Source: an uncultured Prevotella sp. (GTDB lineage Bacteria > Bacteroidota > Bacteroidia > Bacteroidales > Bacteroidaceae). Taken from it: a stretch of 5,618 nt of DNA. Every line of letters starts with the position of its first letter. The stretch's first letter is position 1. The stretch spans positions 1 through 5,618 of the forward strand of contig CALIIG010000041.1 of assembly GCA_938018155.1 (NCBI GenBank). The letters run 5' to 3'. Made by a program: the position numbers and the translations under genes. Below the pieces are notes generated by a model. The model was given only the letters and a program-made list of their open reading frames with translations. It was not told the origin of the DNA and made no database searches. Below are positions 1 to 5,367 of this stretch, piece after piece.

Positions 1-20
1 AGAGAGAGAGAGAGAGAGAG
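1..20. repeat. (AG)10 dinucleotide microsatellite, cut by the window edge
   Basis: Ten perfect AG units begin at the first base, so the true length is unknown. On the minus strand the tract reads CT repeats and lies inside an open frame (1-138), where it encodes alternating Leu-Ser. A dinucleotide tract of this length is prone to polymerase slippage, and a change of one unit would shift the frame. In the plus direction one frame reads Glu-Arg repeats and then stops at 47-49, so the tract could instead lie near the 3' end of a rightward gene outside the window. Confidence 0.95.
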
Positions 21-138
21 TACATAAATTATTTGGAACTGCCAAATAATTTACCATCTTTTTCTCATTTGTTTTCAGGAAAGCAATGGCTTTATTTCTG
101 TATTCGTTCAGAGAACACGATGCAGCATCGCCTGCCAT
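1..138 (-). CDS. Possible partial gene with a Leu-Ser-encoding CT repeat, running off the left edge
   Basis: A minus-strand frame opens at ATG 138 and has no stop through base 1. Its 46 visible codons start MAGDAASCSLNEYRNKAIAF, continue with a Lys-rich stretch (KTNEKKM) and then NYLAVPNNLCT, and end in Leu-Ser repeats from the (AG)10 tract. The frame extends upstream to a GTG at 184-186, but a consensus leftward promoter at 192-223 would start transcription at about 186, so ATG 138 with a leader of roughly 48 bases is preferred. I do not recognise a family. Slippage in the repeat could switch the frame on and off. Alternatively, this is a non-coding interspersed repeat that happens to be open. 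A second minus-strand frame (92-310) overlaps it but contains the promoter, so it is unlikely to be the gene. Confidence is limited by truncation and short length. Confidence 0.33.
   Translation of the reverse strand, partial: MAGDAASCSLNEYRNKAIAFLKTNEKKMVNYLAVPNNLCTLSLSLS
25..53. other. AT-rich 12-bp inverted repeat (hairpin)
   Basis: Bases 25-36 and 42-53 are perfectly complementary around a 5-base loop (AACTG). The stem is mostly A-T with a GG/CC pair next to the loop. On the plus strand a run of five T (59-63) follows after five bases, so it could be a weak terminator for a rightward transcript entering from the left. On the minus strand it is followed directly by the CT repeat and has no T-run. 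If the leftward frame at 1-138 is real, the hairpin sits inside its coding sequence. Confidence 0.5.
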
Positions 139-191
139 TCTCTGCAATCTGCCAAAGCCCTGATATGTAACTGCTAAACTCTTCACGGGCG

Positions 192-223
192 CAAAGATAC
201 GACGTTATTTTAAAACAGCCAAA
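192..223 (-). promoter_or_regulatory. Leftward Bacteroidota-type promoter
   Basis: On the minus strand TTTG (220-223) is followed by 20 bases and then TATCTTTG (192-199). This is an exact match to the Bacteroidota primary-sigma pattern of TTTG, about 20 bases, TAnnTTTG. Transcription would begin near 186 and run left into the open frame at 1-138. It lies 165 bases beyond the J-protein stop, so it should drive a separate transcript. Confidence 0.6.
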
Positions 224-268
224 TAAAATGCAAATAAATGTTGGAAGCGATGCTGTGCATAAATTTTC

Positions 269-290
269 ACTTGCTATTGACTTGCTATTG
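269..290. repeat. Perfect tandem duplication of an 11-bp unit
   Basis: The unit acttgctattg occurs at 269-279 and again immediately at 280-290 with no mismatch. Eleven is not a multiple of three, so gain or loss of a unit would break any reading frame. This argues that the stretch is non-coding. It lies upstream of the leftward promoter at 192-223. Confidence 0.9.
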
Positions 291-387
291 GAACATGCAG
301 AGTTATTCAACTGTTCTCCTTAATATAATATTACGCGTTAACGGCACACATCAACACAAGTTAGTCAGGAAGGTTACAAAGGCACAA

Positions 388-1071
388 TTACGACCTTTGC
401 ATTTCCCGCAATAGTTCTTGCTGCCGTTCTGAAAGATGGTCAGGAAGTTTCACATTATACGTTATAATAAGGTCGCCCTTTGTTCCGTTATTCATGCCGT
501 AACCCTTACCTCTTAACCGTACTTTTGTTCCTGGTTGGGTTTCGGGCTTAACCTTTAGTTTCAGTTTGCTGCCATCGCTCAATTGAATAATAATATCCCC
601 ACCAAGCAAAGCGGTATACATATCAATATCAACTTTGGCATTCATGTCGACAGGATCTTGTGGTGCTTCCTGGTATCGGCGCGCCCGGCGACGGCCTCCC
701 ATATTCCCGAAAAGGTCCTGGAAGAAACTCGAAAAGCCTCCTCCACCTTCAAAACCAGAGAAGTCGAAGTTCTCAAAGGGGGCACCATCAGACGAACTCC
801 ATTGGTAACTGCCAGTGCCACCGGCACCTGCTCCGGCTGCCCCTGCCTCGCGCCAATGCTCTCCATATTGGTCATACTTACGGCGTTTCTCAGGATCACC
901 AATTACATCGTAAGCCTCACTTAAGGCCTGAAACTTTGCCTTTGCCTTAGGATCATCGGGATGAAGGTCGGGATGGAACTGCTTGGCACGTTTTCTGTAT
1001 GCAGCACGCACCTCATCTTGCGGTATATCTTTGCTTACGCCTAAAATTTTATAATAATCAATAAATGCCAT
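388..1071 (-). CDS. Compact J-domain co-chaperone (CbpA/DnaJ class B-like) with one C-terminal domain
   Basis: This 227-residue protein is a cytoplasmic Hsp40 that should stimulate the ATPase of DnaK and pass it unfolded clients. The J domain spans about residues 4-70, with the DnaK-activating HPD at 33-35 and a KYDQYG ending. A Gly/Phe-rich linker follows (about 77-128), then a basic RRRARR patch, then one substrate-binding beta domain (about 142-220) with the family signatures TQPGTKVRLRGKG and GDLIITYNVKLP. The C-terminal end resembles the second C-terminal domain and dimerisation helix of CbpA (LSERQQELLREM). There is no CxxCxGxG zinc finger, so it is not DnaJ itself. CbpA proteins are usually near 300 residues with two beta domains; here one seems to be missing. 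No cbpM or MerR-like partner is adjacent. The ATG at 1071 starts directly on the J domain. No clear promoter is visible; TAAGTTTC at 1103-1110 is a one-mismatch -7 candidate. Confidence 0.92.
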   Translation of the reverse strand: MAFIDYYKILGVSKDIPQDEVRAAYRKRAKQFHPDLHPDDPKAKAKFQALSEAYDVIGDPEKRRKYDQYGEHWREAGAAGAGAGGTGSYQWSSSDGAPFENFDFSGFEGGGGFSSFFQDLFGNMGGRRRARRYQEAPQDPVDMNAKVDIDMYTALLGGDIIIQLSDGSKLKLKVKPETQPGTKVRLRGKGYGMNNGTKGDLIITYNVKLPDHLSERQQELLREMQRS

Positions 1072-1157
1072 ATTTAAATTCTCTTTTTAATAATATCTTA
1101 CAGAAACTTAATAGCAAATGATATGCCATTATAATATTTAAGTACTTCCGACATTAA

Positions 1158-1191
1158 AAAACCGCAGCAATCGAACGATTACTGCGGTTTT
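1158..1191 (-). terminator. Intrinsic terminator of rpsP
   Basis: A 10-bp perfect stem (1158-1167 with 1182-1191, core ACCGCAG/CTGCGGT) can be extended by a small inner AATC/GATT stem. Read on the minus strand, the stem ends in an uninterrupted T-run. It starts 25 bases past the rpsP stop and separates rpsP from the J-protein gene. The plus-strand side is also T-rich, but no rightward gene is present to use it. Confidence 0.9.
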
Positions 1192-1215
1192 CTTTTAAGC
1201 TGAGTAAGTAATATC

Positions 1216-1770
1216 TTAAGCTTCAGCAGGCTCTGCATTTTCAGCAGGAGCTTCGCTTTCTGCTGTTTCAGCAGCCTTTGCAGCCTCGGCTTCGGCCTTT
1301 GCAGCTGCTTCGGCAGCTTTCTTCTCTGCTACCTTCTTTGCAAGAGTTTCATTGACTTTCTTTTCTGCGTCTAAAGCTTTGGCGGCTGCCTCCTGGCGAG
1401 TTTTGGTTAACGCATTCTTCTCAGCTGTCAGCTTCTGATCTTTAGAAGCCTTCCATGCTTCAAACTTCTGCTGGCAAGCTGCCTCGTCAAAAGCACCTTT
1501 CTTTACACCGCCACGAAGATGCTTCATCATATAGACGCCTTCGCCTTTAAGAATATTACGAACAGTGTCGGTAGGCTGAGCACCAGTCTCTACCCAATAA
1601 AGTGCACGCTCAAAATTCAAATCTACGGTTGCAGGATTGGTGTTAGGGTTATAAGTACCAATCTTTTCTGTAAACTTACCATCGCGTGGAGCTCTTACAT
1701 CAGCAATCACAATGCTATAAAAAGCATACCCTTTGTGACCACCGCGCTGTAATCTAATTTTTGTTGCCAT
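1216..1770 (-). CDS. rpsP: 30S ribosomal protein S16 with a long Lys/Ala/Glu-rich C-terminal extension
   Basis: This 184-residue protein is a 30S subunit component that binds 16S rRNA and aids assembly. Residues 1-85 are the S16 domain: the TKIRLQRGG start, [21 protein letters not shown] and [15 protein letters not shown] all fit the family. S16 is usually 80-90 residues long. Here about 100 extra residues follow, rich in Lys, Ala and Glu, ending in an acidic Ala/Glu/Pro tail and likely helical or disordered. Long S16 tails occur in Bacteroidota relatives, so I read it as a lineage trait rather than a fusion. The start was set at ATG 1768-1770, because an in-frame upstream ATG (1833) would add 21 residues unlike S16 and lies on top of the -7 element at 1831-1838. 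The gene stands alone, without the usual rimM-trmD-rplS partners of other phyla, and has its own terminator. Confidence 0.97.
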   Translation of the reverse strand: MATKIRLQRGGHKGYAFYSIVIADVRAPRDGKFTEKIGTYNPNTNPATVDLNFERALYWVETGAQPTDTVRNILKGEGVYMMKHLRGGVKKGAFDEAACQQKFEAWKASKDQKLTAEKNALTKTRQEAAAKALDAEKKVNETLAKKVAEKKAAEAAAKAEAEAAKAAETAESEAPAENAEPAEA

Positions 1771-1830
1771 TTTGTTTAAATAACGTTTATAAAGGTTTGA
1801 ATTTATGCCATCAACTCGTGACAGCGGTTG

Positions 1831-1838
1831 CAAAATTA
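1831..1838 (-). promoter_or_regulatory. Likely -7 element of the rpsP promoter
   Basis: The minus strand reads TAATTTTG followed by C, an exact TAnnTTTG match, about 60 bases upstream of the chosen rpsP start. Transcription would begin near 1826, giving a leader of about 55 bases. No clear TTTG -33 element is seen at the expected spacing, so the assignment rests on the -7 motif and its position. Confidence 0.5.
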
Positions 1839-1895
1839 CGATATTTTACCGAAACTACATCATTATCCTGTAATTATATTGCAATAAAGTGCCAT

Positions 1896-1927
1896 AAAAA
1901 GAGGTCTCAAGACATTTCCAAGACCTC
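1896..1927 (-). terminator. Intrinsic terminator of galE
   Basis: On the minus strand GAGGTCT (1921-1927) pairs with AGACCTC (1901-1907) around a 13-base loop. It is followed at once by TTTTT (1896-1900). It lies about 110 bases beyond the galE stop and just upstream of the rpsP promoter, so galE and rpsP appear to be separate transcripts. Confidence 0.85.
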
Positions 1928-2038
1928 AATGTGATACTTATACAACAATAATGTCGTTTATTTCTTCAACTTTCTATACACCTGTTTTATGCTGGCATCA
2001 TAACTTAGTTAAAAAACAATTGCATCAAAATAAAATGT

Positions 2039-3079
2039 CTACATAACACCGTCTTCGCGCAATTTCTGTTGCCATTTCCATGCACTTGCCAGCACATCAC
2101 TTAATGGAGTTTCCGCCTTCCAGCCTAAAACAGAATTAGCCTTTGTACAATCGCCCCATATTTTCTCAATATCTCCTTCGCGACGAGGACCATATTTCCA
2201 GTTCACTTTAACACCAGTTGCATGCTCAAAGGTCTTAACTATCTCAAGTGTTGAATTACCTTTGCCTGTCCCTATGTTGAAATAGTCGAGTGCCGGCGAT
2301 TCCATGTCATCCAAAACGCGACGCATTGCCGTAACATGTGCTTTGGCAAGGTCTACAACATAAATGTAATCGCGGATACATGTACCGTCAGGTGTATTAT
2401 AATCGTTGCCAAAAATAGTAAGCTCCTTACGAATGCCCATCGCCGTTTGTGTTACATAAGGAATAAGATTATTAGGCACTCCATTAGGCAATTCGCCTAT
2501 CAATGCAGACGGATGCGCACCTATAGGATTAAAATAACGCAAAATTATACTCTTCAAAGGAGCACCACTATGAATATAATCATAAATAATTTGCTCATTA
2601 ATCTCTTTGGTATTACCATAGGGAGAGGTTGCCTTTTGATGTGGTGCTTCTTCTGTAACGGGAAGATTCACAGGTAAAGGCTGTCCATAAACAGTACAAC
2701 TCGATGAGAAAATAATCCCCTTTACATGATATTGTGGCATGAGTTCCAGAAGATTAATAAGCGAAACCACATTATTACGATAATATAAAAGGGGTTCCTT
2801 TACGCTCTCACCAACTGCTTTGCTTGCTGCAAAATGAATAATTCCATCTATTTCAGGATACTTCTCAAACACCTTTTGTGTGGCATCTTTATCCTTTAAG
2901 TCAATCTGTTCGAAAGCAGGAGCAACACCTGTTATTTTCTTTATGCCTTCTAAAACTTTAATATTCGAGTTTGACAAGTCGTCGACAATAACGACGTTAT
3001 ACCCCGCTTCCATCAACTCAACTGCCGTATGTGATCCTATGAATCCCATACCTCCTGTTACAAGAATTGTATGTTTCAT
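2039..3079 (-). CDS. galE: UDP-glucose 4-epimerase
   Basis: This cytoplasmic NAD-dependent enzyme of the extended short-chain dehydrogenase family interconverts UDP-glucose and UDP-galactose. It serves the Leloir pathway and supplies UDP-galactose for surface glycans. At 346 residues it is close to the family norm (E. coli 338). The N-terminus has the NAD-binding GxxGxxG (9-15) and an acidic VDD (32-34) after the second strand. The catalytic set is complete: Ser127 in SSSCTVYG, Tyr154 and Lys158 in YGNTK. FNPIGAHPS and RREGDI, typical sugar-nucleotide-site segments, are present. At the position aligned by eye to E. coli Tyr299, which limits substrate size, this protein has Ile307 (RREGDIEKIW). 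That may allow N-acetylated sugars as well, which is inference. The ATG at 3079 gives the canonical start MKHTILVTGG. It is not next to galK, galT or glycan-synthesis genes. Confidence 0.96.
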   Translation of the reverse strand: MKHTILVTGGMGFIGSHTAVELMEAGYNVVIVDDLSNSNIKVLEGIKKITGVAPAFEQIDLKDKDATQKVFEKYPEIDGIIHFAASKAVGESVKEPLLYYRNNVVSLINLLELMPQYHVKGIIFSSSCTVYGQPLPVNLPVTEEAPHQKATSPYGNTKEINEQIIYDYIHSGAPLKSIILRYFNPIGAHPSALIGELPNGVPNNLIPYVTQTAMGIRKELTIFGNDYNTPDGTCIRDYIYVVDLAKAHVTAMRRVLDDMESPALDYFNIGTGKGNSTLEIVKTFEHATGVKVNWKYGPRREGDIEKIWGDCTKANSVLGWKAETPLSDVLASAWKWQQKLREDGVM

Positions 3080-3117
3080 TTCCAGAAAAAATATAGATTA
3101 TATGATTATGTATGTAG

Positions 3118-3149
3118 CAAAGTTAACGCTTTTTCCAATATATCGCAAA
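3118..3149 (-). promoter_or_regulatory. galE promoter
   Basis: On the minus strand TTTG (3146-3149), then 20 bases, then TAACTTTG (3118-3125) match the Bacteroidota promoter consensus exactly. Transcription would start near 3112, about 33 bases before the galE ATG. Confidence 0.7.
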
Positions 3150-3185
3150 TGTTTTAAAGCAAATAGAAGAAAAATAAAGAAAAGA

Positions 3186-3216
3186 TTGTCGTGCTCATTT
3201 TAATATCTTATATTTG
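3186..3216 (+). promoter_or_regulatory. Promoter of the acidic hypothetical gene
   Basis: TTG (3186-3188), then 20 bases, then TATATTTG (3209-3216) match the Bacteroidota pattern. Transcription would begin near 3222, about 17 bases before ATG 3239. This rules out the in-frame upstream GTG at 3191 as the usual start. The promoter is back to back with that of galE; their -33 elements are 36 bases apart. Confidence 0.65.
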
Positions 3217-3238
3217 CAAAAGAAACCTATTTGTATAT

Positions 3239-3676
3239 ATGGAAGCATCTAACCTGTCTACACAACAAATTGAGCGATTCTTTAATAAGGTTGCCCAGAA
3301 GTATCCCAATCAAGAGGAAGTCACGGCTTTAACTGACATTCATATACGTGTTAGTCAGGATAGCGGCGAGCTAAGAGCATACGATGATGATGGGAAAGAG
3401 ATTACACGATGTGTAATTGACGATTGGATTGAAAACAAAGATGACGACTTTTACAACGATGTTACATCTATAATGCGACAGGTAGCAAGGCTAATGTACA
3501 ACACTCTCGATCATCTTGGAATTTTGAAACCTTATAGTTTTGTGCTCGAAGACGAAGACGAGGTAAATATTACAGAACTATATGTGGCCGACGATGATAC
3601 GGTTATAGCTGACAGTAATTTAATGGAGGGACTCGAAGACGACTTGGAAAACTTCTTCGATAACCTTATGAAATAG
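3239..3676 (+). CDS. Small, strongly acidic protein of unknown function
   Basis: The 145-residue product is not recognised as a named family. It has no signal peptide, membrane segment or cysteine metal motif, and a single Cys, so it is probably soluble and cytoplasmic. About 35 residues are Asp or Glu against roughly a dozen Lys or Arg, with acidic runs at 49-51, 68-70, 103-107, 117-119 and 132-136. The N-terminus (about 5-22) looks like an amphipathic helix (QQIERFFNKVAQKY). The middle (about 31-63) has a beta-like segment (TDIHIRV..GELRAYDDDGKEI), and the acidic C-terminus ends in LEDDLENFFDNLMK. The start at ATG 3239 is chosen because the promoter lies between it and the earlier in-frame GTG. 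The clean promoter, a shared terminator and an unbiased mix of residues support a real gene. An acidic interaction or nucleic-acid-mimic role is possible but unsupported. Confidence 0.8.
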   Translation: MEASNLSTQQIERFFNKVAQKYPNQEEVTALTDIHIRVSQDSGELRAYDDDGKEITRCVIDDWIENKDDDFYNDVTSIMRQVARLMYNTLDHLGILKPYSFVLEDEDEVNITELYVADDDTVIADSNLMEGLEDDLENFFDNLMK

Positions 3677-3732
3677 GCTGACAGCACAATTAAGGCTTTT
3701 ATATAAATATCATTTGATTCGATAAAAACGGT

Positions 3733-3774
3733 TGTGTTCCATATCCTTGTTTGCAAGACAGGATATGGAACACA
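3733..3774. terminator. Bidirectional intrinsic terminator between convergent genes
   Basis: A perfect 15-bp inverted repeat (3733-3747 with 3760-3774) surrounds a 12-base loop. It sits between the ends of the rightward acidic-protein gene (3676) and the leftward GHL10 gene (3799). Read leftward, a TTTTT run follows a few bases after the stem; read rightward, a looser T-rich stretch (TCTTATTACTT) follows. It can therefore end both transcripts and is probably more efficient leftward. Confidence 0.85.
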
Positions 3775-3798
3775 TCTTATTACTTACCGCTAAAGAGC

Positions 3799-5283
3799 TT
3801 AAAGTTTTAGCTTTTTCTTCTTTCCCTTGCTCTCATTTGACATTCGATCGAGAGCTGTTACAACATAAACCGACTTTGTTTTACCATCAATACATGGCAA
3901 TTTACAAAAGTTGTCATAGGTTATTGTAACAATCTTCGAAGGGTCCTTCAGGTTTATTTGCTCATTATTATTAAAGCGGTAAACAACATATTTTGTTGCA
4001 ACGTCATTCCACGCCTTCCCTTTGGGAGCTGTCCAGAATAGCATTCTATTGCCATCTACTACCACATCCATTAATTTACGTGGCTTCTTAGGGGCCTTAG
4101 AATCAATAAATGGCATCAGGGGTTGCAAGGCAGGATTTTTCCAATACGACGTGCGGAGTGCCTCTCCATAATTTCCTAAATTATCAACTACGACCTTAGA
4201 ATACCATAAAACTGTCCCATTGACGTGTTTGGCCTGCTGATGAAGTTTAAACTTTGCTGGCATTTGATTGATATTCGCATTATTAACATCGGCAAATTTC
4301 ACCGTACGGTCTACACTTTCACCTATAAATAATGGTCGGTTTGAAGCAAATTTATCCCACCATTTGAAAAGTGTTTCATAATCAGCAGCCTTATTGCCTA
4401 TCTCCCAATAAAGCTGAGGCACGCAATAATCAATCCATCCATTATTCACCCATAACAACACATCGGCATATAAATCATCATAATTCTGTAACCCGTTGGT
4501 TGCAGACCCGTTCTTTGGGTCAGACCGTTGATTACGATAAATGCCGAAAGGAGATACACCAAACTTAACCCACGGTTTACGTTTATGTACAGTTTCTCCA
4601 AGCTGTTTAATAAAAATATTTACATTATCGCGCCTCCAGTCGTCGATATTATTGAATCCCCGGGGGTCCGACCGGAAATAATCTTTATCGGGAATCTCCA
4701 CACCTGCAGCAGGATAAGGATAGAAATAATCATCAATATGGAGTCCGTCAATGTCATAACGGCTAACAATATCGTCGGCAACACGACATATAAAGTCGCG
4801 ATTTTCTTGCAATGCAGGGTTTAGAATCAGTTGTCCGGCATAAGGGAAACAATTTTGAGGATATTGAGAAGCAATGTGCTTATCAGACAATACTTTCGTT
4901 GACGCTGTCTTTGCACGATATGGATTCAGCCAGGCATGAAGTTCTATTCCTCGTTTATGGCACTGGTCGACCATCCATGCCAACGGGTCCCAGTATGGAT
5001 TGGGAGCTTCACCCTGCCGCCCTGTTAAATAACGACTCCAGGGTTCTAACTTGCTTTCATAAAGTGCATCACATTCTGGTCTGACCTGAAAGATAATAGC
5101 ATTTACACCGTCCTGTTGTAAAACATCCAGCTGATGCAACAAATTCTTTTGCATAGCATCACGCGACATACCCGAAAACTGTCCATTCACAGTCTGTATC
5201 CAGGCTCCTCTGAACTCTCTTTTCTGTGCATGGCCACAAGCCATCACCATTAAGAGAAGGAAAACAAATGCAAGGCGTCTCAT
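3799..5283 (-). CDS. Exported glycoside-hydrolase-like protein (GHL10/DUF187, DigH/YddW-like)
   Basis: The 494-residue protein opens with a signal peptide (MRR, hydrophobic 4-15). It is followed by either a signal peptidase I site after GHA (17-19) or a marginal lipobox VMAC with Cys16, so it is exported and possibly lipid-anchored. The TIM-barrel GHL10 domain spans about 22-385. It starts REFRGAW (22-28) and includes FQVRPECDALY, LHAWLNPYRA (115-124), DGLHIDDYFYPYP (179-191), VSPFGIYRN (243-251) and YCVPQLYWE (286-294). The Asp and Glu residues in these motifs are candidate active-site residues. A beta-rich, fibronectin-III-like domain (about 396-486) and a Lys-rich tail follow. E. coli DigH, an outer-membrane lipoprotein of this family, cleaves denuded peptidoglycan glycan strands; a similar envelope role is inferred. 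The open frame continues upstream to 5472, but the signal peptide and the -7 box at 5316-5323 favour ATG 5283. Confidence 0.92.
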   Translation of the reverse strand: MRRLAFVFLLLMVMACGHAQKREFRGAWIQTVNGQFSGMSRDAMQKNLLHQLDVLQQDGVNAIIFQVRPECDALYESKLEPWSRYLTGRQGEAPNPYWDPLAWMVDQCHKRGIELHAWLNPYRAKTASTKVLSDKHIASQYPQNCFPYAGQLILNPALQENRDFICRVADDIVSRYDIDGLHIDDYFYPYPAAGVEIPDKDYFRSDPRGFNNIDDWRRDNVNIFIKQLGETVHKRKPWVKFGVSPFGIYRNQRSDPKNGSATNGLQNYDDLYADVLLWVNNGWIDYCVPQLYWEIGNKAADYETLFKWWDKFASNRPLFIGESVDRTVKFADVNNANINQMPAKFKLHQQAKHVNGTVLWYSKVVVDNLGNYGEALRTSYWKNPALQPLMPFIDSKAPKKPRKLMDVVVDGNRMLFWTAPKGKAWNDVATKYVVYRFNNNEQINLKDPSKIVTITYDNFCKLPCIDGKTKSVYVVTALDRMSNESKGKKKKLKL

Positions 5284-5315
5284 AATTGTTCTTAATTGAT
5301 TAAGTTTAACCCCCG

Positions 5316-5323
5316 CAAAAGTA
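5316..5323 (-). promoter_or_regulatory. Likely -7 element of the GHL10 promoter
   Basis: The minus strand reads TACTTTTG, an exact TAnnTTTG match. A TTTTC (5344-5348) lies 20 bases upstream where TTTG is expected, so the -33 match is partial. Transcription would start near 5310, giving a leader of about 27 bases before ATG 5283. This supports the signal-peptide start over the longer reading frame. Confidence 0.55.
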
Positions 5324-5355
5324 CATATAAAATCTGAAAAACGGAAAAATGTAAC

Positions 5356-5367
5356 GATAACGTTATC
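5356..5367. promoter_or_regulatory. 12-bp perfect palindrome upstream of the GHL10 promoter, candidate operator
   Basis: GATAACGTTATC is its own reverse complement and lies just upstream of the weak -33 region of the GHL10 promoter. The central AACGTT with a CG pair at the axis is typical of LacI/GalR-family operators. Position and symmetry suggest a regulator site, but no regulator gene is in the window and the motif occurs once here. Confidence 0.4.

Larger units (their letters stand above)
139..387. other. Gene-poor spacer left of the J-protein gene
   Basis: No convincing complete gene is seen here. Besides the leftward promoter at 192-223, it contains a perfect tandem duplication of an 11-mer (acttgctattg) at 269-279 and 280-290. 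A minus-strand frame (92-310) would start at a TTG with an AGGAG-like sequence just upstream. However, it overlaps the promoter and the frame running off the left edge, and its Cys-rich product is not recognisable, so it is not annotated as a gene. No strong intrinsic terminator for the J-protein gene is seen: a 6-bp inverted repeat (377-382 with 394-399) straddles its stop codon but has no T-run. Confidence 0.6.

Noticed and set aside
92..310. 72-residue minus-strand frame as a gene
   Set aside because: It needs a TTG start, contains a perfect promoter and an out-of-frame tandem duplication, overlaps another open frame, and its product is not recognised.
377..399. 6-bp inverted repeat (CAAAGG/CCTTTG) as the terminator of the J-protein gene
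   Set aside because: The stem is short, straddles the stop codon and has no T-run after it.
583..950. Rightward frames and a second minus frame across the J-protein gene
   Set aside because: These are shadow frames of a clear J-domain gene, with no family resemblance.
1771..1833. Upstream ATG extending S16 by 21 residues
   Set aside because: The added residues are not S16-like and the ATG lies at the -7 promoter element, while the internal ATG gives the canonical S16 start.
3191..3238. GTG start giving a 161-residue version of the acidic protein
   Set aside because: The promoter -7 box lies downstream of this GTG, so the normal transcript would not include it.
3532..3756. Ser-rich minus-strand frame across the acidic gene
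   Set aside because: Its Ser-rich composition is the antisense of Asp/Glu codons (GAC/GAA), and it runs through the terminator hairpin.
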